NCBI GenBank assembly: GCA_903821875.1
Contig: CAIJMU010000124.1
Coordinates: 1-64,000 of the forward strand
Origin: an uncultured Spirochaetota bacterium
GTDB lineage: Bacteria; Spirochaetota; Spirochaetia; Treponematales; Rectinemataceae
Direction of reading: 5' to 3'
Length of the DNA stretch: 64,000 bases
Below, one piece after another: positions 1 to 7,082 of this stretch. Position 1 is the stretch's first letter; each line of letters opens with the position of its first letter. Position numbers and translations under genes: made by a program. Below the pieces are notes generated by a model that worked only from the letters and a program-made list of their open reading frames with translations, searched no databases and was not told the DNA's origin.

Positions 1-29
1 CGCAGTCGCTGGAAGGCCTCGAATCACTC

Positions 30-103
30 GGGCCCTTAGCTCAGTTGGTTAGAGCTGCGGACTCATAATCCGTAGGTCGCTGGTTCAAGTCCAGCAGGGC
101 CCA
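30..103 (+). tRNA. tRNA with CAU anticodon (tRNA-Ile2 or elongator tRNA-Met)
   Basis: The acceptor arms GGGCCCT (30-36) and AGGGCCC (96-102) pair fully, with discriminator A103. The D-loop, the anticodon loop with CAT at 64-66 on a five-pair stem, and a TTCAAGT T-loop are all present. CCA is not encoded. A CAU anticodon can belong to elongator Met or to lysidine-modified Ile2. The second half resembles the E. coli ileX gene as I remember it, and the acceptor has the C4-G69 and C5-G68 pairs used by TilS, so Ile2 is slightly favoured. It lies upstream of the selC-selA-selB cluster. Confidence 0.9.
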
Positions 104-164
104 TCGAGAGGAAGCGATCCTACGGGATCGCTTTTTCATTGGAGAGCCCTGCTGGACTTGAACC
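82..164. repeat. 19-bp perfect inverted copy of the tRNA 3' end
   Basis: GGTTCAAGTCCAGCAGGGC, the T-arm and acceptor 3' half of the CAU tRNA (82-100), recurs as its exact reverse complement at 146-164. The tRNA terminator hairpin lies between the arms. The downstream arm has no D-arm or anticodon arm, so it is not a second tRNA gene. It could be an integration scar, a remnant of an inverted tRNA, or an RNA-pairing element. Confidence 0.85.
112..136 (+). terminator. Intrinsic terminator of the CAU tRNA
   Basis: GCGATCC (114-120) pairs with GGATCGC (125-131) around a TACG tetraloop and is followed by TTTTT. It sits directly after the tRNA. Confidence 0.85.
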
Positions 165-178
165 GAAGCCCGCGTTCC

Positions 179-213
179 GAGCGGAGCGAGGACGAGCGGA
201 GCGAGGACGAGCG
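179..213. repeat. Two tandem copies of a 15-bp repeat plus a partial third
   Basis: GAGCGGAGCGAGGAC occurs at 179-193 and 194-208, followed by GAGCG at 209-213. No gene covers it. It lies in the gap between the two tRNAs, which otherwise shows nothing I recognise. Confidence 0.8.
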
Positions 214-315
214 CCAGGGATGGCGCGAGAGCGAGCTGAGGCGGCCTGGACGAAGCCGGCACGATGCTCCGGTCAATGATTGACATCCTTAAAGGACCCC
301 ACCTACTATCCTTTC

Positions 316-404
316 GGAAGTTGATGGGGTCTGGTGGTCTCCGCGGTCTTCAAAACCGCTGGCTGCAAATACTGCAGCGGCAGGTTCGATTCCTGCCTCT
401 TCCG
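316..404 (+). tRNA. selC: tRNA-Sec (UCA anticodon)
   Basis: The anticodon stem GCGGT/ACCGC (343-347, 355-359) presents TCA at 350-352. A long variable arm follows (GCTGCA pairing with TGCAGC), and the T-loop is TTCGATT. The acceptor GGAAG pairs with CTTCC, with discriminator G404. Positions 6-7 (TT) face TC and do not pair in my folding, so the acceptor looks weaker than in most selC genes. The UCA anticodon, long variable arm and selA starting 17 bases later make the call firm. It decodes UGA in grdB and grdA downstream. Confidence 0.93.
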
Positions 405-421
405 AAAAGGCCGGGGCCCTC

Positions 422-1795
422 ATGCCAAGCAATCCATACAGGGATATTCCGCAAGTCGAAAAGCTCTTGGCTGATCCACGAATCGTGGCCTGGAGCGATG
501 CACTTTCGCGACAGGTGGTGACTCGGGTTGTGATTGCGGCGACTGATGCGGCTCGCAGGGTTATCGCCGATTCAGGTACCTCCTCCAGCCCGGAGGAACT
601 AATAGGAAAGATCGAGGCTGAGTGTTGGCGACTGGCTTCCCGGAGGATCCGCAAGGTCATCAATGCAACGGGCGTCATCCTCCACACCAACATGGGGCGG
701 GCCCCGCTTTCGCCTAAGCTCTGGGATGCAGCGCGGGAAGCGAATGCCGGCTATTCAAATCTCGAACTTGACCTGGAAAACGGGAAACGGGGCAGCCGGG
801 CCGGCATCTGCCCCGAACTTATCAGCATCCTGACGGGCAGCGAAGACGGCCTCGTCGTCAATAACAACGCAGCGGCCATCCTCCTTGTCCTCTCGGCCCT
901 CGCCAGGGGCAGGGAGGTCATTGTTTCAAGAGGGGAGCAGGTGCAGATCGGAGGTGGATTCCGCATCCCTGATATCCTTGCCCTCTCGGGGGCGCGGCTC
1001 ATTGAGGTCGGAACCACAAACATCACGACCCAGGACGATTATCTCAGCGCTATCACTTCGGAGACGGCGATAATCCTTGTCGTCCACCCCTCCAACTTCA
1101 GGATTCGGGGCTTTACTGAAAAGCCAGACCTGGCTGCCCTTGCCAGGAGCATCCCTGCGCAGGTTGCCCTCGTGGTCGACCAGGGTTCAGGCGTCATTGG
1201 TGAAAAATTGCCTGGGGAAGTCGGAGTTGGCAGCTATATAAAGCAGGGTGCCCACGTAGTCTGTTTCTCAGGCGACAAGATCCTGGGCGGTCCCCAGGCA
1301 GGGATCATCGCTGGGAAAAAAAGATTTGTCGATCAACTCCGCGACCACCCGCTCATGCGCGCCTTCAGACCCGGCAAGGCAGTGTACTCGCTTTTAGAGG
1401 AGCACCTCATCAGGCGACTCCGGGGCTTGGACAAGGGGCATGCGGGCAAGCTCACTGCGCTTTCGATCAGCGAGTTGACTGCCTTTGGGGAGCGACTACT
1501 TCTGGGCATCCCTGAGGGAAAGGCCAGACTTCGACCTTGGCCAATTGCGACGGGCGGGGGGAGCGCTCCTGACGAGACCTTTCCCTCGGTTGCCATCGAA
1601 CTTGGGAATGGAGAGGGATCCCAAAACCTGCTTAGGGATTTGCGGGCACTCCCGGTTCCTGTCATCGGAGTCATTGCCAATGACCACGTAATCCTTTCTT
1701 TGGCAACAATGTACGGCGAAGATGAAGACTATATTGCCAGATCGATCACAAAGCTCCTTGGGTTCGGGAGCTGGGGAGGGCAACCATGTACGTGA
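422..1795 (+). CDS. selA: L-seryl-tRNA(Sec) selenium transferase
   Basis: SelA is a PLP enzyme that converts Ser-tRNA(Sec) to Sec-tRNA(Sec) with selenophosphate. The 457 residues match the usual bacterial length of about 460. Visible features are INATGVILHTNMGRAPLS near residues 80-97, the glycine-rich NNNAAAILLVLSALA stretch, and the PLP lysine region CFSGDKILGGPQAG. The ATG directly follows tRNA-Sec, and the gene overlaps selB by 10 bases, so the two are translationally coupled. The selenophosphate donor gene selD is not in the window and must lie elsewhere. Confidence 0.96.
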   Translation: MPSNPYRDIPQVEKLLADPRIVAWSDALSRQVVTRVVIAATDAARRVIADSGTSSSPEELIGKIEAECWRLASRRIRKVINATGVILHTNMGRAPLSPKLWDAAREANAGYSNLELDLENGKRGSRAGICPELISILTGSEDGLVVNNNAAAILLVLSALARGREVIVSRGEQVQIGGGFRIPDILALSGARLIEVGTTNITTQDDYLSAITSETAIILVVHPSNFRIRGFTEKPDLAALARSIPAQVALVVDQGSGVIGEKLPGEVGVGSYIKQGAHVVCFSGDKILGGPQAGIIAGKKRFVDQLRDHPLMRAFRPGKAVYSLLEEHLIRRLRGLDKGHAGKLTALSISELTAFGERLLLGIPEGKARLRPWPIATGGGSAPDETFPSVAIELGNGEGSQNLLRDLRALPVPVIGVIANDHVILSLATMYGEDEDYIARSITKLLGFGSWGGQPCT

Positions 1796-3642
1796 TCGGC
1801 ACTGCCGGTCACGTCGATCATGGCAAGACGAGCCTGATAGAAGCCTTGACGGGGACAAATCCCGATAGGCTCCCTGAGGAAAAGGCTCGTGGCATGACCA
1901 TCGACCTTGGCTTTGCCTGGTTTCCGGGGCGGGGAGGAGAACCCATCGGCGTGATCGATGTCCCCGGGCATGAACGCTATATCCGGAACATGGTGGCTGG
2001 AGCCTGGAGCCTGGACTGCGCACTCCTCCTGGTAGCAGCCGATGATGGCTGGATGCAACAGACCCAGGATCACGCGATAGTCCTTGCGGCACTGGGAGTG
2101 CCCTCCATCATCCTCGTTGTTGCCAAGATAGACGCGGTTGAACCTGCGCGAGTCGAGGAGGTTGGAAGGGACAGCCTCGAACGCTGCCAGTCCATTTTTG
2201 GCTATCGGCCGTCAACCATTTCGGTATCGGCCCACCTAGGCAAAAATGTGCAGGAACTCAAGGCACTCATTATTGAAACCTTGTCCTGCCTTGTGGCCGA
2301 TGCCTCGGCCCCACGCTTTCCATATATATATGTCGACCGCGTCTTCATAATGAAAGGTTCGGGCCTCGTGGTAACCGGCAGCCTCAAAGGCGCGCCCTTC
2401 GTAAAAGAAGAGGATCTTGTCATCCTCCCCCAGGGGGAGGCTATCCGCGTGCGAGCTGTGCAGAGCTACAACGAGGGCATCCTGCGTCCTGAACCGACCT
2501 CCCGTATCGGGCTGAACCTCCAGAAGACGAAGGCTGACATTCAGCGCGGCGATTGCATTACCCTGCGCAGGGCTCCCTTCGCCTGCGAGACTGAGTTCAT
2601 AGCGCGCATCGCCCCCATGAAGCCCTTCCTCCTGTCCGGATCGGCTCCGGAGGGGGGCGAGGCTAGCATTCGGAACCACAGCGAGGTCGAGGTTGCCCTT
2701 GGGACGGGACATGAGATAGCAGAGGTGCACTTTCTTGAGGACCGGCGTTTTGCCCGCTTTCTGCTACGTTCAAAGCTGCCGGGGCTTTGGAACCAGGCCT
2801 TCCTCATCATCCGTCACGGGGGCAGCACAATTCTTGGGAGTGGGCGGATTCTCTGGTTTGGTGATGTCCAGAAAGAGGCCCGCCGTCGGCTCTATCCGCT
2901 CATTGCCGCCCTACCCGATCCTGCGAGCGAGGTGGACCATTTCCTGCTTGACCTTCGTTTCGCTGGATTCTGCCCTGCGCCGACTGATGCATTTCTGCTC
3001 AAGGCCTGCGAAGGGGAGTCGATACTCCTCGAAACCTGGATCTTCCACCACGCATGGATGGATGCCATCACCCGAGAGATCGTAAAGCTCGCCTCGCGGC
3101 CACCAGGGATTTCCGAAAAGGAGCTCGAGAGCAAAATTGAGCTCGAAGCTGCGCCCTTATCCAAGATCCTTGCTTTCCTGCTAGCTGCCAAGACCCTGGA
3201 AGAGGTCAAGGGGCTCTATGTCCAGCCGGGAAACACAGCCTCAATCCAACTCGCTCCCCTCGCTCGCCGGATGCTGGCTGAGGTTAAAAAAGCCGGCAAG
3301 GCAGCCTTCGAGCTAAGCCGCGCTGGGGTTGATCCCGCCCATGGAGAGCTGAAGACGTTGACTCGTCTTGGTCTGGTCGTGAAGCTAGAGGGGCCGCTCT
3401 ATTATGAGCGTGGAGTCTATGAGGAAATTGCCTCGGAAGTGCTTGCAGGCTTGAATCCTGGAGAGCGCATTTCCGTTCCTGAAGCGAAAGAGCGCTGTGG
3501 GCTTTCCCGAAAATTCATGTTGCCTCTGCTCAATCACATGGAAAAAGAAGGTTGGTTGCGCCGTGAGGGCGATCAGCGCGTGGTATTAAAGGTGATGGGA
3601 CAGGAGGGCCTTCCATCCAGCAACAGCTCGGGCCGAGTCTGA
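1786..3642 (+). CDS. selB: Selenocysteine-specific elongation factor SelB
   Basis: SelB is an EF-Tu-like GTPase that carries Sec-tRNA to UGA codons marked by a SECIS hairpin. The N-terminal G domain has the P-loop GTAGHVDHGKT (residues 5-15), switch I with RGMTIDLGF, and DVPGHE. The remaining G-domain motif VAKID is clear. The C-terminal third forms the winged-helix array used for SECIS binding (for example ERCGLSRKFMLPLLNHMEKEGWLRREGD). The 618 residues agree with the family. It overlaps selA and completes the selC-selA-selB unit next to two selenoprotein genes. Confidence 0.96.
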   Translation: MYVIGTAGHVDHGKTSLIEALTGTNPDRLPEEKARGMTIDLGFAWFPGRGGEPIGVIDVPGHERYIRNMVAGAWSLDCALLLVAADDGWMQQTQDHAIVLAALGVPSIILVVAKIDAVEPARVEEVGRDSLERCQSIFGYRPSTISVSAHLGKNVQELKALIIETLSCLVADASAPRFPYIYVDRVFIMKGSGLVVTGSLKGAPFVKEEDLVILPQGEAIRVRAVQSYNEGILRPEPTSRIGLNLQKTKADIQRGDCITLRRAPFACETEFIARIAPMKPFLLSGSAPEGGEASIRNHSEVEVALGTGHEIAEVHFLEDRRFARFLLRSKLPGLWNQAFLIIRHGGSTILGSGRILWFGDVQKEARRRLYPLIAALPDPASEVDHFLLDLRFAGFCPAPTDAFLLKACEGESILLETWIFHHAWMDAITREIVKLASRPPGISEKELESKIELEAAPLSKILAFLLAAKTLEEVKGLYVQPGNTASIQLAPLARRMLAEVKKAGKAAFELSRAGVDPAHGELKTLTRLGLVVKLEGPLYYERGVYEEIASEVLAGLNPGERISVPEAKERCGLSRKFMLPLLNHMEKEGWLRREGDQRVVLKVMGQEGLPSSNSSGRV

Positions 3643-3665
3643 CAAGATTCGGGAAAGCATTAAAT

Positions 3666-3676
3666 CGGTCTGACCG
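3666..3676. promoter_or_regulatory. Putative GntR operator, copy 1
   Basis: CGGTCTGACCG is a perfect 11-bp palindrome centred on T3671. It shares the core GGTCTGACC with the sites at 4773 and 4909, matching the operator type of FadR/PdhR-class GntR proteins. It lies about 80 bases upstream of the SDR promoter. Confidence 0.55.
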
Positions 3677-3755
3677 GCCCTTCTCAAGAATGCCATTACC
3701 GAGTCAGATCGTCCTTTTTTTACCCACTTGTTCTTTTAGCACAAAGAATTATTTC

Positions 3756-3784
3756 TTGACGGCTTGATTTGCCCCAACTATAGT
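3756..3784 (+). promoter_or_regulatory. Sigma-70 promoter of the SDR gene
   Basis: TTGACG (3756-3761), a 17-base spacer and TATAGT (3779-3784). This is the strongest promoter-like sequence in the 308-base gap after selB. The imperfect operator at 3791 begins seven bases after the -10, so it would cover the start site. Confidence 0.7.
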
Positions 3785-3790
3785 GCCTTT

Positions 3791-3800
3791 TGGTCGGACA
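3791..3800. promoter_or_regulatory. Imperfect GntR operator overlapping the SDR start site
   Basis: TGGTCGGACA matches most of the TGGTCTGACCA core found at 4773 and 4909. Its distance to the -10 is nearly the same as at the GntR promoter, which supports a shared repression geometry. Confidence 0.4.
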
Positions 3801-3950
3801 GCTCTACCGGCAGGCCTGCCTGTGGTGAGCGGTCGAGGAAGAGGACTCACAGCTGAATCGAGCCATTCTCTTGAATGGCTCAGTGATTTCCAGAGGTAGG
3901 TGAGAGATGCACAACGCGAGGTTGCAGTACGAAATCCGGGGGCTGCGGGT

Positions 3951-4694
3951 ATGAGCGGCAAGCTTGAAGGCCAGACTGCCATTGTGACCGGCGGTGGACG
4001 GGGGATTGGTCGCGCCATAGCCCTTGTCCTTGCCCGAGAGGGAGCCACCGTAGTGATCGCCTCTCGAACCGTCTCGGAAGTTGAAAGGACCGTTGCTGAC
4101 ATAAAGGGACAGGGCGGAAAGGCCATAGCCGTCCCCACTGACGTAATGTCCAAGAAGTCGGTTGATGCCCTCGTCGCTGCAACACTGGCCGAAACCAAGC
4201 GCATCGACATAGTTGTCAACAATGCAGGCATCTTTGTGTGGAAGGGATTTGCCCAGCTCGAGGAAGAGGAATGGGATCGCATCCTTGCTACCAACCTCAA
4301 GTCAGCCTACCTGCTTACCCAGGCTGCCCTTCCTGCGCTCACCAACTCGGGAAAGGGAAACGTAGTCAACATTTCCTCGATCCACGGGCTCGTAGGTGAT
4401 GCCAACTTCACGGCTCATTGTGCTGCGAAGTTCGGTCTCATCGGCTTGACGAAGGCCCTCGCCGAGGAGCTTCGCGAGGTCGGTATCAGGGTCAATGCCG
4501 TGAATCCGGGGCAGACCGACAACAAGAACCTCGATATTGCTCCTGCTGCCCGTGCCAAGCCGCTCAAGGAAATCCTGAATGCGACGGACATCGCGGAGGC
4601 GGTTCTTTTCCTGGCGTCTCCTGCGGCTGCTGCCATCACTGGTTCGGTGATCGATGTCTGGGGTGGTACCACTGCGGCCGTCAAGACTTTCTAG
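3951..4694 (+). CDS. Short-chain dehydrogenase/reductase with His at the catalytic Tyr position
   Basis: A classical SDR of 247 residues for NAD(P)-dependent oxidation or reduction of an alcohol, ketone or sugar. The Rossmann motif is TGGGRGIG (13-20), followed by NNAG (90-93), N115 and the Ser region NISSIHG. The usual YxxxK catalytic pair appears as H156-C-A-A-K160: the codon is CAT where TAT is expected. Activity may be altered unless this is a sequencing error. I chose ATG 3951 because it gives the normal SDR N-terminus; a GTG at 3900 with its own ribosome site would add 17 residues. Promoter and operators suggest control by the adjacent GntR protein, and hence a role in the Grd-linked pathway. 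Confidence 0.85.
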   Translation: MSGKLEGQTAIVTGGGRGIGRAIALVLAREGATVVIASRTVSEVERTVADIKGQGGKAIAVPTDVMSKKSVDALVAATLAETKRIDIVVNNAGIFVWKGFAQLEEEEWDRILATNLKSAYLLTQAALPALTNSGKGNVVNISSIHGLVGDANFTAHCAAKFGLIGLTKALAEELREVGIRVNAVNPGQTDNKNLDIAPAARAKPLKEILNATDIAEAVLFLASPAAAAITGSVIDVWGGTTAAVKTF

Positions 4695-4772
4695 GCCTTT
4701 CCCTGCCCTGGGCTCGGGCAAAGAGGTCCGTGGCAGGCCTCTGACGAATGCTCCGAAGTAGCGCACGACGTG

Positions 4773-4789
4773 AACTGGTCTGACCAGTT
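4773..4789. promoter_or_regulatory. GntR operator, 17-bp perfect palindrome
   Basis: AACTGGTCTGACCAGTT is perfectly symmetric about T4781. It lies between the SDR and GntR genes, about 100 bases upstream of the GntR promoter. The form is typical of FCD-class GntR operators (TGGTnnnACCA). Confidence 0.7.
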
Positions 4790-4873
4790 GATGATCCTCT
4801 TGCTGCTCGAAGTATTGATTAGATAATTTTAATATGGATAAAAGAATAGTGATATTTCCTGAAGCCATTTTTG

Positions 4874-4902
4874 TTGACAAGTACTAGAATGGGGGCTAGG
4901 TT
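4874..4902 (+). promoter_or_regulatory. Promoter of gntR and probably the grd operon
   Basis: TTGACA (4874-4879), a 17-base spacer and TAGGTT (4897-4902). The -35 is consensus and the -10 is weak. No other clear promoter lies before grdB, so this one may drive gntR and the reductase operon together. Confidence 0.55.
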
Positions 4903-4908
4903 TCTGTT

Positions 4909-4921
4909 GTGGTCTGACCAC
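4909..4921. promoter_or_regulatory. GntR operator over the gntR start site
   Basis: GTGGTCTGACCAC is a perfect 13-bp palindrome beginning seven bases after the -10. Binding here would block initiation, implying autorepression relieved by an inducer. Confidence 0.7.
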
Positions 4922-4950
4922 CATACCAAGCCGGGTTTCAGGAAGGGACG

Positions 4951-5676
4951 ATGTTCGAGAAGCTGAACCAGCAAAAGAACTATATGCAGATCGCCCGGCA
5001 GATAAAGCACCTGATTCAGGATGGGACGCTGCATATCGGCGAAAAGCTGCCCTCGGAGCGGAAGCTCGTCGAGCTTTTCGGAGCCTCCCGCGCAAGCATC
5101 CGAGAAGCTTTGAGTGCGATGGAAATGCTTGGCCTCATCGAATGCAGGAGCGGTCAGGGCAACTACATAATGGCCGATGGGGCCGAAGGCACGATCGACG
5201 GGGAGCTGCTCAGGAACCTTCTGCAGGGTCACGACCCCTACGAGATTTTTGAGGCCCGCCTGGTGATCGAGCCAAGTCTCACAGGACTGGCCGCCAAGCG
5301 CGCCACACTCGAAGAGCGGGATAGGCTCAAAGGGCAGGTGGCGAGCCTGGAGGCCCTCGGCACGAGGATACTTGCGGGCGGCTTCCCGGAGACTGATACC
5401 GACACCTTTGTGGAGGAGGACCGTCGGCTCCATCTCGAGATCGGACGGGCTGCGCACAACGAGGTCCTGTTCACGGTGTTCTCCGGTGTCAACCTCATGA
5501 TGAAGGAAACACACTTCACTGCGCTGAAAAAAAAGGGTCTGATGCGCGAAGGTACCGTAAAGGCATATTCGGAGGAGCACAGCGCGCTGTTGAAGGCGCT
5601 GCTGACCGGTGATTCCGGGGCGGCACAGCGGATCTCGAAGGCCCATATCCTTTCACTGAAAAAAATACTCTTCTAG
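4951..5676 (+). CDS. GntR-family regulator, FadR/FCD class
   Basis: A winged-helix repressor of 241 residues. The N-terminal wHTH spans about 10-75, with QIARQIKHLIQDG, GEKLPSERKLVELFGASRAS and the recognition helix SRASIREALSAMEMLGLIE. The C-terminal helical FCD domain (about 90-235) carries the ligand-site pattern with FEARLVIEPSLTGLAA and HLEIGRAAHN. FCD members usually sense organic acids or sugar acids through a bound metal. Three perfect palindromes and one imperfect copy flank its gene and the SDR. It starts 30 bases after an operator and lies immediately before grdB, so it most likely controls the Grd pathway and itself. The ligand is unknown. Confidence 0.9.
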   Translation: MFEKLNQQKNYMQIARQIKHLIQDGTLHIGEKLPSERKLVELFGASRASIREALSAMEMLGLIECRSGQGNYIMADGAEGTIDGELLRNLLQGHDPYEIFEARLVIEPSLTGLAAKRATLEERDRLKGQVASLEALGTRILAGGFPETDTDTFVEEDRRLHLEIGRAAHNEVLFTVFSGVNLMMKETHFTALKKKGLMREGTVKAYSEEHSALLKALLTGDSGAAQRISKAHILSLKKILF

Positions 5677-5749
5677 TTATTCGTAGCGCAGTCGGGCTGT
5701 AGATGGTCCGTGTCGCGATATGGATCCGGCGCAGGAAAGGGAGCGATCG

Positions 5750-7072
5750 ATGGCAAAGAAGATCAGGATCGTCCATTACATAAACCAGTTCTTCGCTGGC
5801 ATCGGCGGCGAAGAAAAGGGTTCTTCCCCCCTCGGGCATTGTGTCGGACCCAAGGGTCCTGGCCTTGGCATCGTCCAGGCTATCGGTGACGAGGCAGAGA
5901 TTGTCCAGACGATCTGGTGCGGTGACAACCTCATCAACCAGGAGGAGGACAGGATCCTTGCGGAAATCGAGGCACTACTTGCCGAAGCCAAGCCCGACCT
6001 GGTAATTGCCGGGCCAGCCTTTGGCGCAGGTCGCTATGGCCTCGCCTGCGGCATGGTGGCGCGGCTCTGTACCCAGAAGCTGGGAATTCCCGCCGTGATA
6101 GGGCTGTACTGGGAAAACCCCGCAGTGGAGATCTACAGGAAGGACGCCTATATCTATCCCTGCGCAGAGACGGTCGCGGGTATGCGCAAGGACCTGCCGG
6201 GCTTTGCCCGCCTCGCCCTCAAGCTGGGCAAGAATGGCAGGCTCGGTCCTGCAACCGAGGACGGCTACCTTCCCCGCGGCTTCCGCTACAATGAGTTCGT
6301 TGAAAAGAATGCCGCAATTCGTTCCATCGAGATGCTCGGTCGCCGGCTCAGGGGCGAGGATCCGATGACGGAAGTGCCGCTTCGCGGCTTTGAGAAGGTG
6401 CCTCCCGCAGCGCCGATTGTGGACTTGAAAGCTGCAACGATCGCGATTGTGACGGGGGGAGGCATGGTGCCTCGAGGCAATCCCGATAAGCTGAAGCAGG
6501 CCTTCGCAGATGCCTTTGGGATATACTCGATCGCGGGCCTTTCCGAGCTGCCCGCAGGCGAATTCAAAGGCATCCATGGCGGCTTCGACTCAACCTGGGT
6601 GGACGAAGACCCGGACCGTGTCGTCCCCCTCGACGTCCTTCGTGCGATGGAAAAAGAGGGGCGCTTCAAGAAACTTCATAATGAGTATTTCTCGCTCTGC
6701 GGCATCGGCACCAATGTGGCCATGAGCAAGAAACTGGGAGCGGACATCGCCGAGGAGCTCAAGCGAAGACAGGTAAGCGCTGCCATCTATACCTCCACTT
6801 GAGGGACCTGCACCCGTTGCGTGTCAACGATGCAAAAAGAGGCTGAAAGGGTGGGTATCCCCGCAGCCTTGATTACCGCGATACCCTCCGTAGCCAAGTC
6901 CGTCGGAGTCAGCAGGATCATCACAGGTGGGGGCATCCCCTATCCGGCGGGCAATCCTTCCCTGCCGCGCGATCGGGAGATCGAGTTCAGGAAACGCCTC
7001 GTCGAGAGGGCCCTCGAGGCCATCTGCGCGGACGTAAAGGAACCGACCATCTTCGACGTGAGTCTGGCCTAG
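5750..7072 (+). CDS. grdB: GrdB-type selenoprotein, substrate-specific component B of a glycine/betaine/sarcosine reductase family enzyme (Sec at codon 351)
   Basis: The selenocysteine subunit of component B cleaves a carbon-heteroatom bond and passes the carbon moiety to GrdA. The frame crosses an in-frame TGA at 6800-6802 (codon 351) and continues for 89 residues that are clearly homologous. The redox motif is T-S-T-Sec-G-T-C-T-R-C, with Cys354 and Cys357. Total length is 440 residues, as expected for the family. ATG 5750 has AGGAAAGGGAG upstream. The tRNA-Sec/selA/selB unit lies 2 kb upstream. A hairpin can be drawn just after the UGA, but I could not fold it properly. The pre-UGA and post-UGA halves should not be annotated as two genes or a pseudogene. 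Substrate specificity (glycine GrdB, sarcosine GrdF, betaine GrdH or other) cannot be told by eye. Confidence 0.93.
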
Positions 7073-7082
7073 GGAGAGAACG

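Noticed and set aside
41-286. Minus-strand 81-residue ORF containing LLDLNQRPTDYESAALTN
   Set aside because: This is the well-known false protein produced by translating the antisense strand of a tRNA; it covers the CAU tRNA.
5720-6802. grdB read as a 360-residue protein ending at TGA, followed by a separate 83-residue gene
   Set aside because: The downstream part aligns as the continuation of GrdB through Sec, and selC, selA and selB lie nearby.
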